The notes: generated by a model from the sequence alone, not told the origin. A DNA stretch of 64,000 nt from Branchiostoma floridae (GCF_000003815.2 NC_049996.1:14769327-14833326); one strand, 5' to 3'. Shown: positions 37,101-50,300, counted from the stretch's first letter. Translations and numbers: made by a program.

Positions 37101-37366
37101 TCGGGTCCAATGCTTTTTCCCTGAAACTTATTTTTGTCGTCTTTAGAATTGTTGTCAAAAGTCAGCTGTGAAAATATGTCAGATAAGCTACTGTGTGTAC
37201 AACGTCATTGAAATTAGATACTTGTTTGATCGATACACTGACAAGTATCACTGTAAAATTTCGCCCGCTAATCTGATGGAAAGTTCAAAGGTCAGACAGG
37301 TGTTTTGTGGTAGTGCGCAGGCGCACTACGTTTCCAGATTTCGCGCCAAATTTTGGAGCGAAAAAA

Positions 37367-40300
37367 ATGGCGGACGGAGAAGTAAAACAGAGCACTGCGG
37401 AAAGTACAGCATACGACAGGAACGATCTACCCGAGTTGCTACCGATCTACTACAAGAGACTGTTCCCTTACGGACCCTACTACAAGTGGCTCAGCTATGG
37501 AGGAGGTAAGGGGTGGGATACGGACAGAAATGAAGTGTGTTATGACAGTTTGCTTTGGGGGAGGGGGGCAAATTGTTCGTCATATTGTTGTATTTTAATC
37601 ACACGAGAAGATGTATTGCTTAGAATTGATGTGATAGATTGAGAATGTTACTTGACACAGCAGCAAACATCGTTGCACCTTTGAATACTTCAAGATTTTT
37701 TTAATATTCCATCAAGTGTCATTTCTTCTATGTCGCCCAAATTCTGCGAAATTCTTATTATAATGAAGCCTGTGACATATGATTTTGGATTGATAAATCA
37801 ACACAGTGACTTTCAGGGCAACTGTTGTTGCCTACAACTTTGCTAAGTCACGTGTTTTAATTTGGAAGGTACTGAATTTCTGAGCAAAATATTAATAAAG
37901 TCTTTCCTCATGTAAGTTCCGGCATGGTAAGCATAAAAAGTAAATTGCTAGCAGAAACATCTGTATAACGTTAATTTGTTAACGGTGTGATGCAATTATA
38001 AGACCTTGAAGTCTTCACAAATATGTCAAGATTTATTTTACTTCAAACATCTCTCCACAGTGAAAAAATCGTACTTCCACAACCGCGAGTTCTCCTTCAC
38101 GCTGAAGGACGACATCTACATCCGCTACCAGTCCTTCTCCGACCAATCAGAGATGGAGAAGGAGATCCAGAGAGTCATGCCGTACAAGATCGACATCGGC
38201 GCCGTGTTTTCCCACAAGGTATGAGTACACAACAAACAAACAAAAAAGACAGTGTTTCTATTTAAAATAGACCTTTTTTCTCACATATAGTATTGTTATT
38301 TTTCCCACATTCTTATGACTTTGAAACTAGTTTGGCTGCTGCATATATTTGTTCCTTACGCCATTTTCAAACAGATTTGTGACAAAGTAATGATTTCATT
38401 TTCTGGAATATATACAAGAATTACATGTAGAATTACATGTAGGCGTTTGAATATCATTGTTGCAGTAACCTTTATTTGCAGTAGATGCAAATACTATGAT
38501 ATAGTTTGCAAGCTTATAGAATTGAAACAGATATCTTTCTATTTTGCCAGCCCAAGGACCACAAAACAGTGAAACCAGGAGCCTTCCAGGCACAAGAAAA
38601 GGAACTGGTGTTTGATATCGACATGACAGATTATGACGATGTCAGGAACTGTTGCTCGTAAGTTTACATTTCGTATCAAAATTTTTAAACATGATTAAAA
38701 TTAAAAACTAACATTTATGTTATTGATAATCAGTACTCAGTCGGAAGTCCTTGCACACTGACAACACTTGGTGTGAAACAGACACTACAATGTAACTAAC
38801 ACTTTAACTAAATCTTTATACTCTAAGCTTTACTTCTTGTTCCAACAATTTTGATGTAATTTTGTTGTTTTGTACAGAGGAGCAAACATCTGTGAGAAGT
38901 GCTGGCCACTGATGGTGATTGCCATCAAGATTGTGGACAGGGCACTCAGAGGTCTGTACTTGATATGTGTTCCTTTGAAGGAAATCTAGATTGCATATTG
39001 AATAAGCTAATACAAGACTCCTATTCTCTATTTTTAGTTAGTAACTTTGTAAACAACCAAAGAAAGCCAGCTCCTTTATTTGACCAGTGTTGAACCATAT
39101 TACAAATTGTTTTTTTTCTATGAACAAACAGGAACATACAGAACATACTTTCTCAGTAGAATTTTCAAATTTATGTTGTTGTTTTTTCTATTTTTATAGT
39201 TTGAAGGTGACCATATAAAAGCCACTTTCCATTTTGTTGCATCCATAAAGCTTTTTCTGCCTTTACAAATTTACCTTGCTTGTGTACATGACTGTATTAA
39301 AAGATGTGTTTTTTTTTCCAGATGACTTTGGATTTGACCACCGGTTGTGGGTGTAGTCTGGCAGGAGAGGTGTTCACTGCTGGGTGTGTGATGATGTAGC
39401 ACCAGACATGACTGTATTAAATACATAATTCTGTTGTTTTTCCCCCCAGATGACTTTGGATTTGACCACCGGTTGTGGGTGTACTCTGGCAGGAGAGGTG
39501 TCCATTGCTGGGTGTGCGATGAGAGCACCAGACAACTGTCTCAGACGGCCAGGACAGCCATCGCTGAGTACCTTAGTGTGGTTAAGGTCAGTACCGAGAT
39601 ATTTATTGTAACTGCCATTTACAAAATGATCAACAGGGGGCATTGCAGCACTGTAGCTCATGATGCAATAAGTAGAATACTAACAACTGTCATCATGGTT
39701 ACTGTACTCAGTAGGTGTAACAGACCCCCTCTGTGGTGTTCAATTACTAATGTAGCAAGTGGTAGGACAGCTGGAGGAGTTGGTCATCATTTATGTTCAT
39801 GAATGTGTTGGGGTAAGAATAAACAGAGCAGTGCGAGATTACTTTGTACATTCCATGTAGATAGACTCTTGCTCCATCACCTAACTCCAAAGACATAACC
39901 CTTTCTACCCCGTGAAAAGTTTCATCAGGTTGGTATGTCACTGAATTAAGAGACTCTTTTTTACACAACCATTGTAAATATTTTGTATAAATCTGTCTGT
40001 ACATATGTAAATACTTTACGTTTTGTGACCGCATCTAAACTGTGAGCAGCGACACCTGTCCTGCAGTACAATGTGAACCAGTCAGAATTGCCCTGGAGAA
40101 GGTGACAGACAGTCACCGAAACATCGGTGTGGAATAAATCAATGGTTGTGTAAAAAAGAGTCTCTTTATTCAATAACCCTGTCCAGTTGATGATTATTTT
40201 AACTGTCATGTTTGATTCCAGGGAGGTGAATCCCAAACCAAGAAGGTGACTCTCCGTGACCCGATGCACCCGTCTCTGAAGGAAGCTCTGAAGACCATGA

Positions 40301-43300
40301 GCAGGCACGTGGACCAGTACCTGTTCCAACAACAGGACATCCTGGGGACGGAAGACAGGCTCAAGAAAGTGCTGCAGCTGTTCCCTGATCCTGATATCCT
40401 TCTTAGAATGGACCAATCCTTGTTTTCTATTAGTGATGCGTACCTAAACTCATATTCAGGTTCAGGTCCAGCAGTTCAGGTTAAGTCCAGACCTGAACCC
40501 ATCATTGCATATTATGTGCGCTAGAAAGTTTTCTATTTTGAGGGGGAGGGGGGATGGTGCATATAAAATTGCATGTTACTGGTAGCATGAATTGAAATGC
40601 AATGTGAAAAATATATACAGCTAGTGTAAACATTTTTAGGTCCAATTCCAAGTCCGGGCTTTAGGTTCGCACCGCTATTGTCTATCATGATTAGCAGTTC
40701 AACCAATGAGAGAATGACAATTTCATGGCTTGAAATACCCACATTGACTGTATGTTTTACATTTTATATGTTTTACATTTTACAGACCCTCTGCCTTATG
40801 CTACATGTATACAAACTATAATATTAGAGAGTCATTTTATCTTCTTGATTCTAGCAGTCATGCATACCCCATAGGTGCACGTTGTGTACCGCTTTTGTCC
40901 CAATAAGATAAATTTTAAGATGTCAGAAGGACCAAGGTGCAGTGTCTTATGCACTACAAGCTTGTAGAATTTCAATTCATACCAAGAGAATTTGTGTAGA
41001 TAGCAATGTTTTTCATTGCTTGGAGGAGAAGAATAAGAAACAGAGCAAAAAGAATATGTTGTCCAGCATAGGTAAATATAACAATAAAATCGTAATGGGG
41101 GGAGAACAAATTTTTGTAGCTTTTTTTTCACTGGTTTTCCTTGTGAAAAATGTTGAGCTCCTTGACCTCATGCACGTCTTCGTGAGATTCTTAAAGAAGA
41201 TGCCGACAAAGGCGGAGACTCGAAAGACATCTGGGAGAGATGGATGAAGACAGTGAAGTCAGAGAAGGAAAGGGTAAGAAACCAACTGACATAAATACAC
41301 ATGTTCCTGCTGTTATCACACATTTGGGGGCTTACCGGTCCAAGAAAATAATGAACGAAATACAGTACAGTCCTTTCTACCAAGTTTCTACAGTCAAACT
41401 TAGTGTTGTTTACTTAAAGATCTTACAATGCAAACCAAACAGATTCCTTTATGGCAAATAGACCATTGTGTTGCCCATCCTCTGGACCTGAACTGTACCT
41501 GTACCTGAATTTTTTGTACCTGAACCAACCCCTAGTGCTGAACATGACTTTGTTCCGCAGGACAACATGAAGAAGTGTCCGTACCCTCTTGTAGAGGTGA
41601 TGTTCCAGTACTGCTACCCTCGTCTGGACGTCAACGTCAGCAAAGGTGTCAACCATCTGCTGAAGAGTCCCTTCTGTATACACCCCAAAACAGGTGGGGC
41701 TGTGATCTGATTCACTATTATTATTATTATCATTTTTATTATTGGGTGGGACCACTACTCTTTTTTCACAGCCAGGGGCTGAATTGTGAGGAGCTTAAAA
41801 TAGGTTAGGCTAAATCGCAAGGGTTTGGAGCAAGCTGCCATTTGGCGCTAACTCAGATGACTTCAATATGACAGCAATTGCCCCATGTGCAGCCAAAGGA
41901 CTGTAGGTTTTGACCCACTCACACTGGGGTTGTTATTTGATTAACTTGAGACTATTTTTTTACTGAGGCCATGTTGATTTGATCATATGGAAATCATTCT
42001 CTGGAAATTTCCCCCTAAAACTGAGTGCAAAAAAAATGGCTTTCATAATGGAACATCAGCAAGGGCATTAACCATCTTCTGAAGGGTCCCTTCTGTATTC
42101 ACCCCAAAACAGGTGGGGCTGTGATCTGATTCACAGAAGAAAAGTGTGGTTATGTTGATTTGATCAATATTATTCACTTAAGACTAGTGTGGTTATTAAG
42201 GCCATGTTGATTTGATCCTATGGATGGAACCCCAAAAGTGGCAGTGTAACCATGCTTGGAATTGTGATGATATTTAGTTTATGGGTAGGTGCACATCATT
42301 TTTGGGCAACTTTTCTTGGTACTGCAGGAGAACTTGATATTTTAACTATTTTTTTTTTTCTTCTGTGTGTTCTTTTTTTTGTCTAACTAGCCAATCAAAG
42401 CATAGATTGGATATTAGCTGTTTATTATAAATCTTTTTTTACTAATTGTAATGGTTTACCTACTTGTATTTCAGGGCGAGTGTGTGTCCCCATTGATGTG
42501 GAGGACGTGGACAACTTTGACCCATTCGCCGTGCCAACGATCAGGTGAGTACTGACAATTTACAGGTGTCTGAATCATCCACAGGTCTTATTGTCGAAGT
42601 GAAATCGTGTGGGCGTAAAGATTAGATTGTTTAGCCAGAGGTCCTGGGGTTGGATCCCGACGTGCTACTGATCATATGCCCTTGGGTAAGGCACTTGAAA
42701 CAACTTTCCTCACTATCCACCCGGATGTAAAATGGATACCTGACTTCACTTAGGGAGGTAAAAAGGCCTTTGTCTCATGTAGACCTGAGACGTCAGACAG
42801 TCTTGAAACATATGTTATAGTATTAGATTTAAAGAAAAATTTCTTTTGAAATACCATTATATAGAATGGAACTTTTTTTCTTTATTGAAAGTGGACGCAA
42901 TAATTTCATTTTCAATTGTTCACACAGCACTTTATGCAAAGAGATAGACGAATACAAGGAACAACCTGGGAAGGAGAATGAGGTTCAACCCGGGACCAAG
43001 AGGAAAGTCCAAGGTCAGTGACCTCGCTCTATGTAACACTTAAAGTCAAGTTTAGTCACTGATAAAAATTATCTAATTTCTCTAGTAGCTTTTCAAGCCT
43101 TAGATGTAGGTGTGTTTTAGACCAAATAACATAAGATTTCAGATAAGATTTGAAAATCTAAGTCAGCAAAGCACAGTCCAAACTGGGCAAGAAGACCACT
43201 CAGGACTGATGAAACCTGGTCTATTGGTCACTATTCTTTTTATCAATGCAAGAACTGGTTGCATTGGCCAGGTGGTCATTAGTCCAGGTTTGACTGTATA

Positions 43301-44745
43301 TCAATGGCCAGGTGGTCCTTATGTAGAGGTGTACTAGTACAGGTTTGACTGTATATCAATGGCCAGGTGGTCCTTATGAAGAGGTGGTCACTAGTCCAAG
43401 TTTGACTGTATATCAATGGCCAGGTGGTCACTAGTCCAGGTTTGACTGTATATCAATGGCCAGGTGGTCCTTATGTAGAGGTGGTCACTAGTGCAGGTTT
43501 GACTGTGTATTAATGACCAGTGGTCCTTATGTAGAGGTGGTCACTAGTGCAGGTTTGACTGTACATTTTGTATATCAATGGCCAGGTAGCTCTTATGTAG
43601 AGGTGGTCACTGGTACGGGTTTGACTGTATATCAATGGCCAGGTAATCCTTATATGGAGGTAGTCACTTGTTGAGGTTTGACTCAATATCAATGGCCAGA
43701 TGGTCCTTATGTAGAGATGGTCACTAGTACAGGTTTGACTATATCAATGGCCTGGTGGTCCTTTGATATATAGAGATAGTCCAGAAAGTATGGTTGAAAC
43801 AAACTTGTTACCTACAGTGTATCATGATTGTTGTGATTTTAAATTTTTTTTCTAGACTATCAAAAGACGAGCCTGAGAAAAAGTGTGGAAACTTTCAACA
43901 AGTTTGTGAAGGGGCTGTCAGTGATGTGGAGGGGCAAGATGATTGAGAATAGCGGTGAGTGTGAATTTATCTTCAACTCCTTCGCACATCAATGCATATT
44001 TAGGGTACGTCAATGAAAGTTAGACATCCAAGTAATGAGATACACCAAAATCAGTTACTCAAGCAACTGGATATGGTTTTGGTATATAACCTGCTGTTCA
44101 ACAGATCACCTCAGTGTTGCTGATTCTACCTGAAACGTCTGACTGTTTCCAAACTCACATCCAGTTTCTTGAGTAACTGCTTTATGGGTGGCAAGATGAT
44201 TGAGAATAGTGGTGAGTGTGAATTTGTCTTCACTTCCTTTGCACATCAATTCTTACCTGATATAAAATCTACTCTGCAGTAGATCAGCTCAGTGTCACTG
44301 ACTAAACCCAAGAAAGTGGATGCTACCTGAACTGTCTGACCAAAACCTCAGTCATATCCAGTTGCTTGAGTAATTGCTATTTGGTGTACATTTGTATCTG
44401 ACTTTTTACCTGGATGTCCAACGCATTATTAAACTTTATCCACGTAAGAAATGTGACATCTGTCCTGTTGACAGTGTCTATCAAAATTTGAAAATCTCTT
44501 GTGCTAAATTTATAAGTTAAGGTTTCAAGGTTGGCTAAACTGGCAGTTCTGTCAAGTTTTATGCTGTTGTAGCATACCACACTGTACCCCTGGATAGAAT
44601 GTATCTGGGGTATATTTTAGCCAGGGGTATATTCTGACTTGCTACACCTGGTAAGTCATATGGTTGATATACTGTTTAACTTAAATGGTCAGTAGTAGTA
44701 ACTGCCATTTTTTTATCCTTTACAGATCAAAAAGGAGACTTCTGA
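37367..44745 (+). CDS. PRIM1: DNA primase small (catalytic) subunit
   Basis: Twelve exons: 37367-37505, 38061-38218, 38551-38657, 38878-38951, 39450-39586, 40222-40393, 41176-41273, 41561-41693, 42475-42544, 42928-43013, 43856-43954 and 44726-44745. They give 430 aa against 420 in human. The protein makes RNA primers for DNA polymerase alpha. Catalytic D121 and D123 lie in VFDIDMTD, and VPID (~347) likely holds the third carboxylate. Zinc cysteines are C133, C134, C140 and C143. The nucleotide-binding motif is [13 protein letters not shown] (171-183), and the C-terminal segment ends DQKGDF, like the human QKDF end. Start: first ATG in a frame conserved with the family ([20 protein letters not shown]). 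All introns are GT-AG except intron 6, an AT-AC U12 type. Introns contain duplicated edges of exons 5, 8 and 11. Confidence 0.97.
39322..39408 (+). repeat. Decoy copy of the PRIM1 exon-5 5' edge
   Basis: A ~128-bp tandem duplication comprising 'catgactgtattaaa', pyrimidine tract, acceptor and the first ~85 bp of exon 5. The copy reads [11 protein letters not shown] and then TAG, whereas the real exon (39450) continues YSGRRG. Confidence 0.93.
40394..41175 (+). other. U12-type AT-AC intron of PRIM1 (intron 6)
   Basis: The 5' end is ATATCCTT (40394-40401), the exact U12 AT-AC donor consensus. TCCTTGAC at 41159-41166 matches the U12 branch site, with the branch A at 41165. The intron ends in CAC at 41173-41175, ten bases later. 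No GT-AG alternative restores the frame. Joining 40393 to 41176 gives [14 protein letters not shown], in phase with both flanking exons. Confidence 0.9.
42055..42133 (+). repeat. Copy of the PRIM1 exon-8 3' edge
   Basis: Repeats about 80 bp around the exon-8 donor (compare 41632-41713), including 'cccttctgta', 'caccccaaaacaggtggggc' and the following intron bases 'tgtgatctgattcac'. It retains a donor-like CAG|GTGGGG but has no acceptor of its own. Confidence 0.93.
42600..42790 (+). repeat. tRNA-headed SINE
   Basis: B-box-like GGTTGGATCCC near 42650, then a body with 'cttgggtaaggcactt', 'ctttcctcactatccaccc' and 'aaaatggatacctgac' shared with the SINEs at 58.2 and 60 kb. Confidence 0.75.
43265..43775. 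repeat. Minisatellite, ~57-60-bp unit, about nine copies
   Basis: In PRIM1 intron 10. The unit contains 'ggtttgactgtatatcaatg', 'gccaggtggtccttatg' and 'tagaggtggtcactag'. Confidence 0.93.
43998..44180. mobile_element. Foldback MITE (family A), near complete
   Basis: Left arm: 'aaagttagacatccaagtaa' and 'cagttactcaagcaactgg'. Right arm: 'cctgaaacgtctgactg' and 'tccagtttcttgagtaactg', inverted. A second right half lies at 44290-44420, past the exon-11 copy. Confidence 0.75.
44188..44253 (+). repeat. Copy of the PRIM1 exon-11 3' edge
   Basis: Repeats 43934-44000 ('caagatgattgagaatag', donor GGTGAGTGTG and intron start 'cacatcaat') with a few substitutions. The two copies flank the foldback element. 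Confidence 0.9.
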
Positions 44746-47391
44746 AGAAATATTTTTGGCAACACCTCAGGAGTGGAGGCTTTTTTTTTTACACTTTCAT
44801 CTTCTGAATTTCTGACTGCATTCAACAACAACTTATTAACAAATTCAAAATGCCACGTTTCAAGTATCTAGTTGCTTTATTGAATATATAATACATTAAA
44901 GCACGGCATACTGAATAGATCTGTATATACAAGCACAGTCGGACATATTATACAAACAGACTGTACTATACATTGTAGGTAACACATTGATAAATTCAAA
45001 CATGTACATAAAATGGTTCCAAGCTATAACATTTGCATTGGACATGAAGAAACTATTGCTAAATGCAGACAGTAATACAGTTGCACAAGTCAGTAGAAAG
45101 CTGCCTGGGTTTCGAGGGACCATCTAGTAGGGGTGAAATTGATTTAAACCATACATACACCAGATAGGTAACCTGGTAAGAAAAGCGTCATGTTACTTTT
45201 TAAACATGTCAGAAGTAGATGTACATGTATAAGCTATCTTCTACCTCTATCCTATATACATTTTCTTACTCTTAATGTTTTCTGTGGACAAATGTTTGAA
45301 CTAAATGTGCACCTTGTCAACAAACAACCTTAAGAATACAAAATTGCTGTAATAAACACAAGTAGAGCAAGCTACATGTTTATTCTAATTCTACTGGAAC
45401 TAGTACTTCATACACTAAACTCAGGTCAGGACCAATTCCATGGCATCTAGAAATGTAAAATTGCATGGTGCCATAAATATTACATGCTATATGATTTATA
45501 GTCAGTAGTAAACACAAAAGCTAAATTTTAGTCTAAAATAAAATAAATTCTGGCCTGTCTATGGCCATTGCATCAGCTTTTGTTCTGTCTTTGCAATTTC
45601 AAACAAGATCTGAAGGTTTGGAAACCTAAGAATACTAGTATACTTAAACTGTCCAGTAGTATGTAACATCAGTACAGTACATGTAACAAAATTTGTTGGG
45701 GCTATGTAACATTACCCGACTGGGGGTATGTAACATATTCTGTTGTCTGGGTTATGTAACATAATCTGGGGTTATATAACATCTTCTCTTGTCTGGGTTA
45801 TGTAACATAATCTGTTTTGGGCTATGTAACATATGCTCTTGTCTGGGTTATGTAACATAATCTTGGGTTATGTAACAATCATAGTATGTAGCAATCTCTT
45901 TGGGCTACATGTATGTAATTATGTAATCTCTTTTCGTGAGTATGTTACACAATATCTTGACCTGGTTCCTGGTTACGTAACATAATCCCTTTACCAGGGT
46001 TCTGTAGCATATATGTTTATAATATAATCTCATATCCAACATATGTAACACAATCTCTTGCCCATGGGCCATGTAGCACCAGGCTTTTAGCCAAGCATGG
46101 GTCAAGGCGTCATCTGGACACACTTTTCTTAGAATAACAAGAAATTTGACGCACTGGACGCCCTTACACTGGGGAGAAAATCCTCTGACAGGGATGCTAC
46201 CAGGTCATCTGTGGTCACAGTCTTCTACTGTGGTCACAGTCTTCTACTGTGACCTCTGTAACAGTGTTTGAACTCTTTGGATACCTTAGAATGCTTCATT
46301 TTAACTTAAGATAATCAAAAACTGCACAATGGAAGGTGGATGCCACCAGACCCCCCTACAATAGTCGCTTATAAATTTGGACTCCCTATAATGAAATCCT
46401 GAAAAGGCCTGTGTAGCACTAATAATGGTAACAGTGCAATAGAATAATGCGACACTAAGAAGACGGAAGGGGACTGGGTGGGGGTTGTCTTCAAGTTCAA
46501 ATATGAACTTCCCTTGCAAAATTACTATGACAGCTTCACAAAAGAAACACAGATAAAAGCATTCATTACAACAAATGGTTTGCACTGAACCTTGTGATTG
46601 TATTGTGAAAATGCATCTGTCCTAAAAGCACTTATGTACAAATTTACATGCGCAATTCCATTATTACCCTCTTTGTACATATGCTGTTGTCGCGACTAAA
46701 AGATTACTTCTCTAGGTTTCTGTTGTAATGTTCCGCATTAGTCCAAATTACTTTTTCCATTTCGTTACATTAGCTAATGGCAACTCTTATCAAAGGGTTA
46801 AGTGATACAGGCAAAGTGCTTTGGCTCGTCAGTGATTTACCAAAAGGTCATTTCAAAATTACCTCTATAAAGTATGTAATGATATCTGTATATTATGCTT
46901 AAGCACTTGGCACTATAGGCTTTTGGAAGTTTTGGTACAAAAACGGATGTTGGCTAAGTGCATTTACTCGTCAATGGTTGTCTACGGAAGGTCATTTCAG
47001 AGTAAGCTCTAGAGCATCTAATAGTATCTGAATATGCTGTACAAGGACCCAGTGGCGTAACACTTAAATCCAGAATTTGTACTTGAGAACCGAATTTAAA
47101 TTGAGGTACATGCAAGCTTTGACTAAATTTACTGTCTATTGTGCAACTGCATGGTACGCTGTCTCTTGATTTTGAAAGTATGGTGGACCAATGAGACCAA
47201 CTTTTAGTCACATGTTAATCATTGACCAATCAGATACTAGAAGCTTGATATGCATAATTAACTCATTCTATTGTCCAACTGCATGGTCCATATTCCAGCT
47301 GATTCTCAAACTAAGGTTGACCAATGACAGAGTGTTATGCAAGTCACATGATTAATTCTGACCAATGAGGTGAGTGGATGAAGTAAGTGCG
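44746..47391. other. Convergent 3' regions of PRIM1 and ITPK
   Basis: ATTAAA at 44895-44900 is a candidate PRIM1 poly(A) signal. TTTATT at 44877-44882 is a reverse-strand AATAAA, so an ITPK 3' UTR reaching here would overlap PRIM1's. A ~26-bp minisatellite ('gttatgtaacataatct') fills about 45690-46080. Two diverged tandem segments lie at 46800-46890 and 46960-47045. Confidence 0.5.
45690..46080. repeat. Minisatellite, ~26-bp unit
   Basis: Degenerate repeats of 'gggttatgtaacataatct' with length variation. Confidence 0.85.
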
Positions 47392-50300
47392 TCAGACAAA
47401 GTGAACCTTTTCTTCTTCTTCCTCTAGTGTTGTCACTACGCACGATTTTACTGCCTGAAATATGAAGAAAAAAGCATTTAGCCTCAAACAACAGGTAGTT
47501 CAGTGCCTCACTTAAAAAACTCCAACAAGAAGACATTTACTTTGTGTGACGAACTGTCCTATCCCACCGCTGCCACCATGTAGTAGGTCAAGGAAAATGT
47601 ATGTTTTTACATGACGTATGGTTTAGCAACTACTCTGGCCACATTTGTCTTCTGCAACGCACTGTCTGATTGGCCGCCAAGTCGAATGTTTCAGACCAAT
47701 CAGAAGCGATTGAAAGTATCAATACAAAGACTGAGTAGCATTTGTAACAAATACTTTATGTTAACCTTCACATGGTCTAGCCTAACAAAGTTCCTCTCTG
47801 TTTATTTTTACTCCAACACATTCATATATATGGAGACCAGTCCCTCCAGCTCTGTCCTGCTACTTGCTACATATTATACTAGTAATCGAACACCAGAAGG
47901 TTTCTTCTACACCTCCAGTAACCATGATGACCACCATCTGGTCCAGGGCATTGGCCTTATTTGTTACGAGAAACAGAGGAAGAAAGAACGGAGCGAAACA
48001 ATGCTTCCCATCCACGAAGGTGGACATAACATGAATACCTAGATACAAGGACGTTACATAGAAGTATATAACGTCCTTGCTGTCCAGCCTTATAAGATTG
48101 CTGAACTTTTAGGCAAAGGAGAGTGAGAGAGAAGGCAAGTACCTTGATGAGATTGTCCAGCCCTGTGAGATAGCCGTCCTCGTGATTCCCCAGCTCCCAG
48201 GGTACCGCATGCGTCACGCTGACGTCATCTGGTAACGCCGCGGTCTTTGCGAAGTCTATCATCCAAGCGCCCGCGTTGTCTTCCACGTCATACAACATCA
48301 GAATGGAGCTGCCTACAATCTGTAAGTATAAGGGAAGAAATATGTTATCTAAAGTGTATTCCTTGACACCAAAACATTTGTCTAGCGCCCTATGTTTCTT
48401 TAATATTAGATAATAGTTCTTAATTTACATAAATATTGTAATACCGATAGACAGTTTTGCGTTTAGCACTCAGTGTTTAACTATGTTTCAAGTGGCCGAA
48501 GCATGCTATCTTAGGCCAGTTAGGGTACGCGTCGTATAAGGGAAGAAGTATTGTTATCTGAAATTTATTCTTTTTGACACCAAAACATTAGTCTCGTGCT
48601 CTATGTTTCTTAATTTACATAAATATTGTAATACCGGTAAACAGTTATGCTTTTAGCACTCATAATGAACAGTACATAACGCTAGTGTTAAACAAGTGAA
48701 CGAAGCATGATTACGGGTACACAATGTTTATCTTCCAAGAAAAAAAGTTTTCTATAGAATTAGCTCCTGTGAGCTCCATTCAGAATTCATTCACTATCGT
48801 TGCGTGCGTGTTCTTGTGTATCGTGTTCCACTATCGTGAATCCGGAAAAAAAGACTCCGCCCCAGAGGCGTTACCAAAAAAAATATGATGAGCCCCTACC
48901 TCGTGCCTCTGGAAGAAGTCGGAGGCGGCGAATTTTTCCCTGATGTGCTGAAGTCTCTCCACAATCTTGTCTCGCGCTGCGGGGTGACCCTTGAAGAATT
49001 TTCCCAGCGTCTTCAAGACCTGCTCCCAAGTTCGTACCGTCTTAAGGTCCTTGTTGGTCTTTCCTCCCGGTACCTAGAGAAAGAAAATCGTAGACCCTTA
49101 GGTATATGTTTGTAAATTTACAACGAGTAATATTGGTGGGCTAAATACTCTACCCTGGGGAACAATGCGTAAAAGAAGGACACCTATATGTGTCCTGGCA
49201 AAAATAACTTGAGGACCTGCTTCTTAATACAAGAAAACTTCAACAAACATCAACGATGTCAATGTTCCTTAGATCTAGATCTGATGTTATTGCCAGTGTC
49301 GTATCTAGATCGTTTACATTATGTTGCGGTTCAACGTACATGTGTATGATGAGTTTTTTTTCTCACCTTCGAAGCCTCTACCCTGAATGAAAACGCCGAT
49401 GTCGAACTCTCCTTTTCTCTGAACTGTAAAATATGAAAAGAAAAATAGATTTTTTTTTATTCCTGTTGTTCAATTTGTTGATACATTCATACAAATACAT
49501 GGATATGAAATAGAAAACTGAACAAACGTAGACCACGGATCCAACGATAATTGATGAATAACTACAAAGAATGCACATAATATAAGAGAAAATAAGCTAA
49601 AATAGACAATAATACAAATGAAATTGAATATGAGGAAAAGAAACGGAAAAAGCAAATGACAAATTATGATAAACTGGAACGTAGTCCAGAAACTAATACA
49701 AAACCATTGTTCGGGACAATCCAAACCGTATAAAAAGGCAAAATAAAACCAAGGAGGTTAAAAGTTCTACTGTTACTTACCGTCATGTATCTGACTTTGG
49801 TGATGGCTTGTTTCTTTTGCTCTTCTTCTGTGGCCGCCTTTGGGTTCACTTTGACCATTTTCTGGTACAGATCCGGCCGTAACTTCGGGTTGATGGCTTC
49901 CTTTTCTGCAAACGTTCTGGAAGAAAAACGGAACGGTTTTGGGTATTTGAAAATCTTAATTACCTTTGCCAAGAAGGTAATTATAGTTTCGGTGCTGTAT
50001 GACGGTACATGTATGTGGGCATACTCGAGAAGTTATGGCTAGATCTTTATTAAATCTTGTAGTGTATGTGGGTAGTGGACACATTCGAATATATGGCCCA
50101 CTCTATGTAAGGGCTGTCTGTTTCATGTTCTTTAGCTATATGCTATAGCCATGGGTTTTGGCGGAACGTCAAAGCTTTCGGGTTCGATGAAAATTGATAC
50201 AGGTTTGGTCCCCCTAGAAGCTTTCTTTGCGAAATGCAGAAGCACTTTTGTTGGCAGCTTTGGAAGACGATGAATTAATTGCTGTTGTGTCACCTTTTGT

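Larger units (their letters stand above)
31880..37366. other. Gene-poor intergenic region
   Basis: No gene supported. It includes the 32215-32345 repeat, the 33675-34140 tandem duplication, and SINE-like 'gtcattcggtccaggaac' material ending in an AAAGAAAG tract near 34.68 kb. Simple TGTC repeats lie near 34.92 kb, and inverted 'tagtaccacactatgg' type repeats near 36.7-36.8 kb. The last part should contain the PRIM1 promoter; a 'ttcgcgcc' E2F-like site occurs at 37340-37347, shortly before the PRIM1 ATG. Confidence 0.5.

Noticed and set aside
47611-48042. 143-aa plus-strand ORF
   Set aside because: Lies in the last ITPK intron, no domain, no splice or promoter signals, composition like non-coding DNA.
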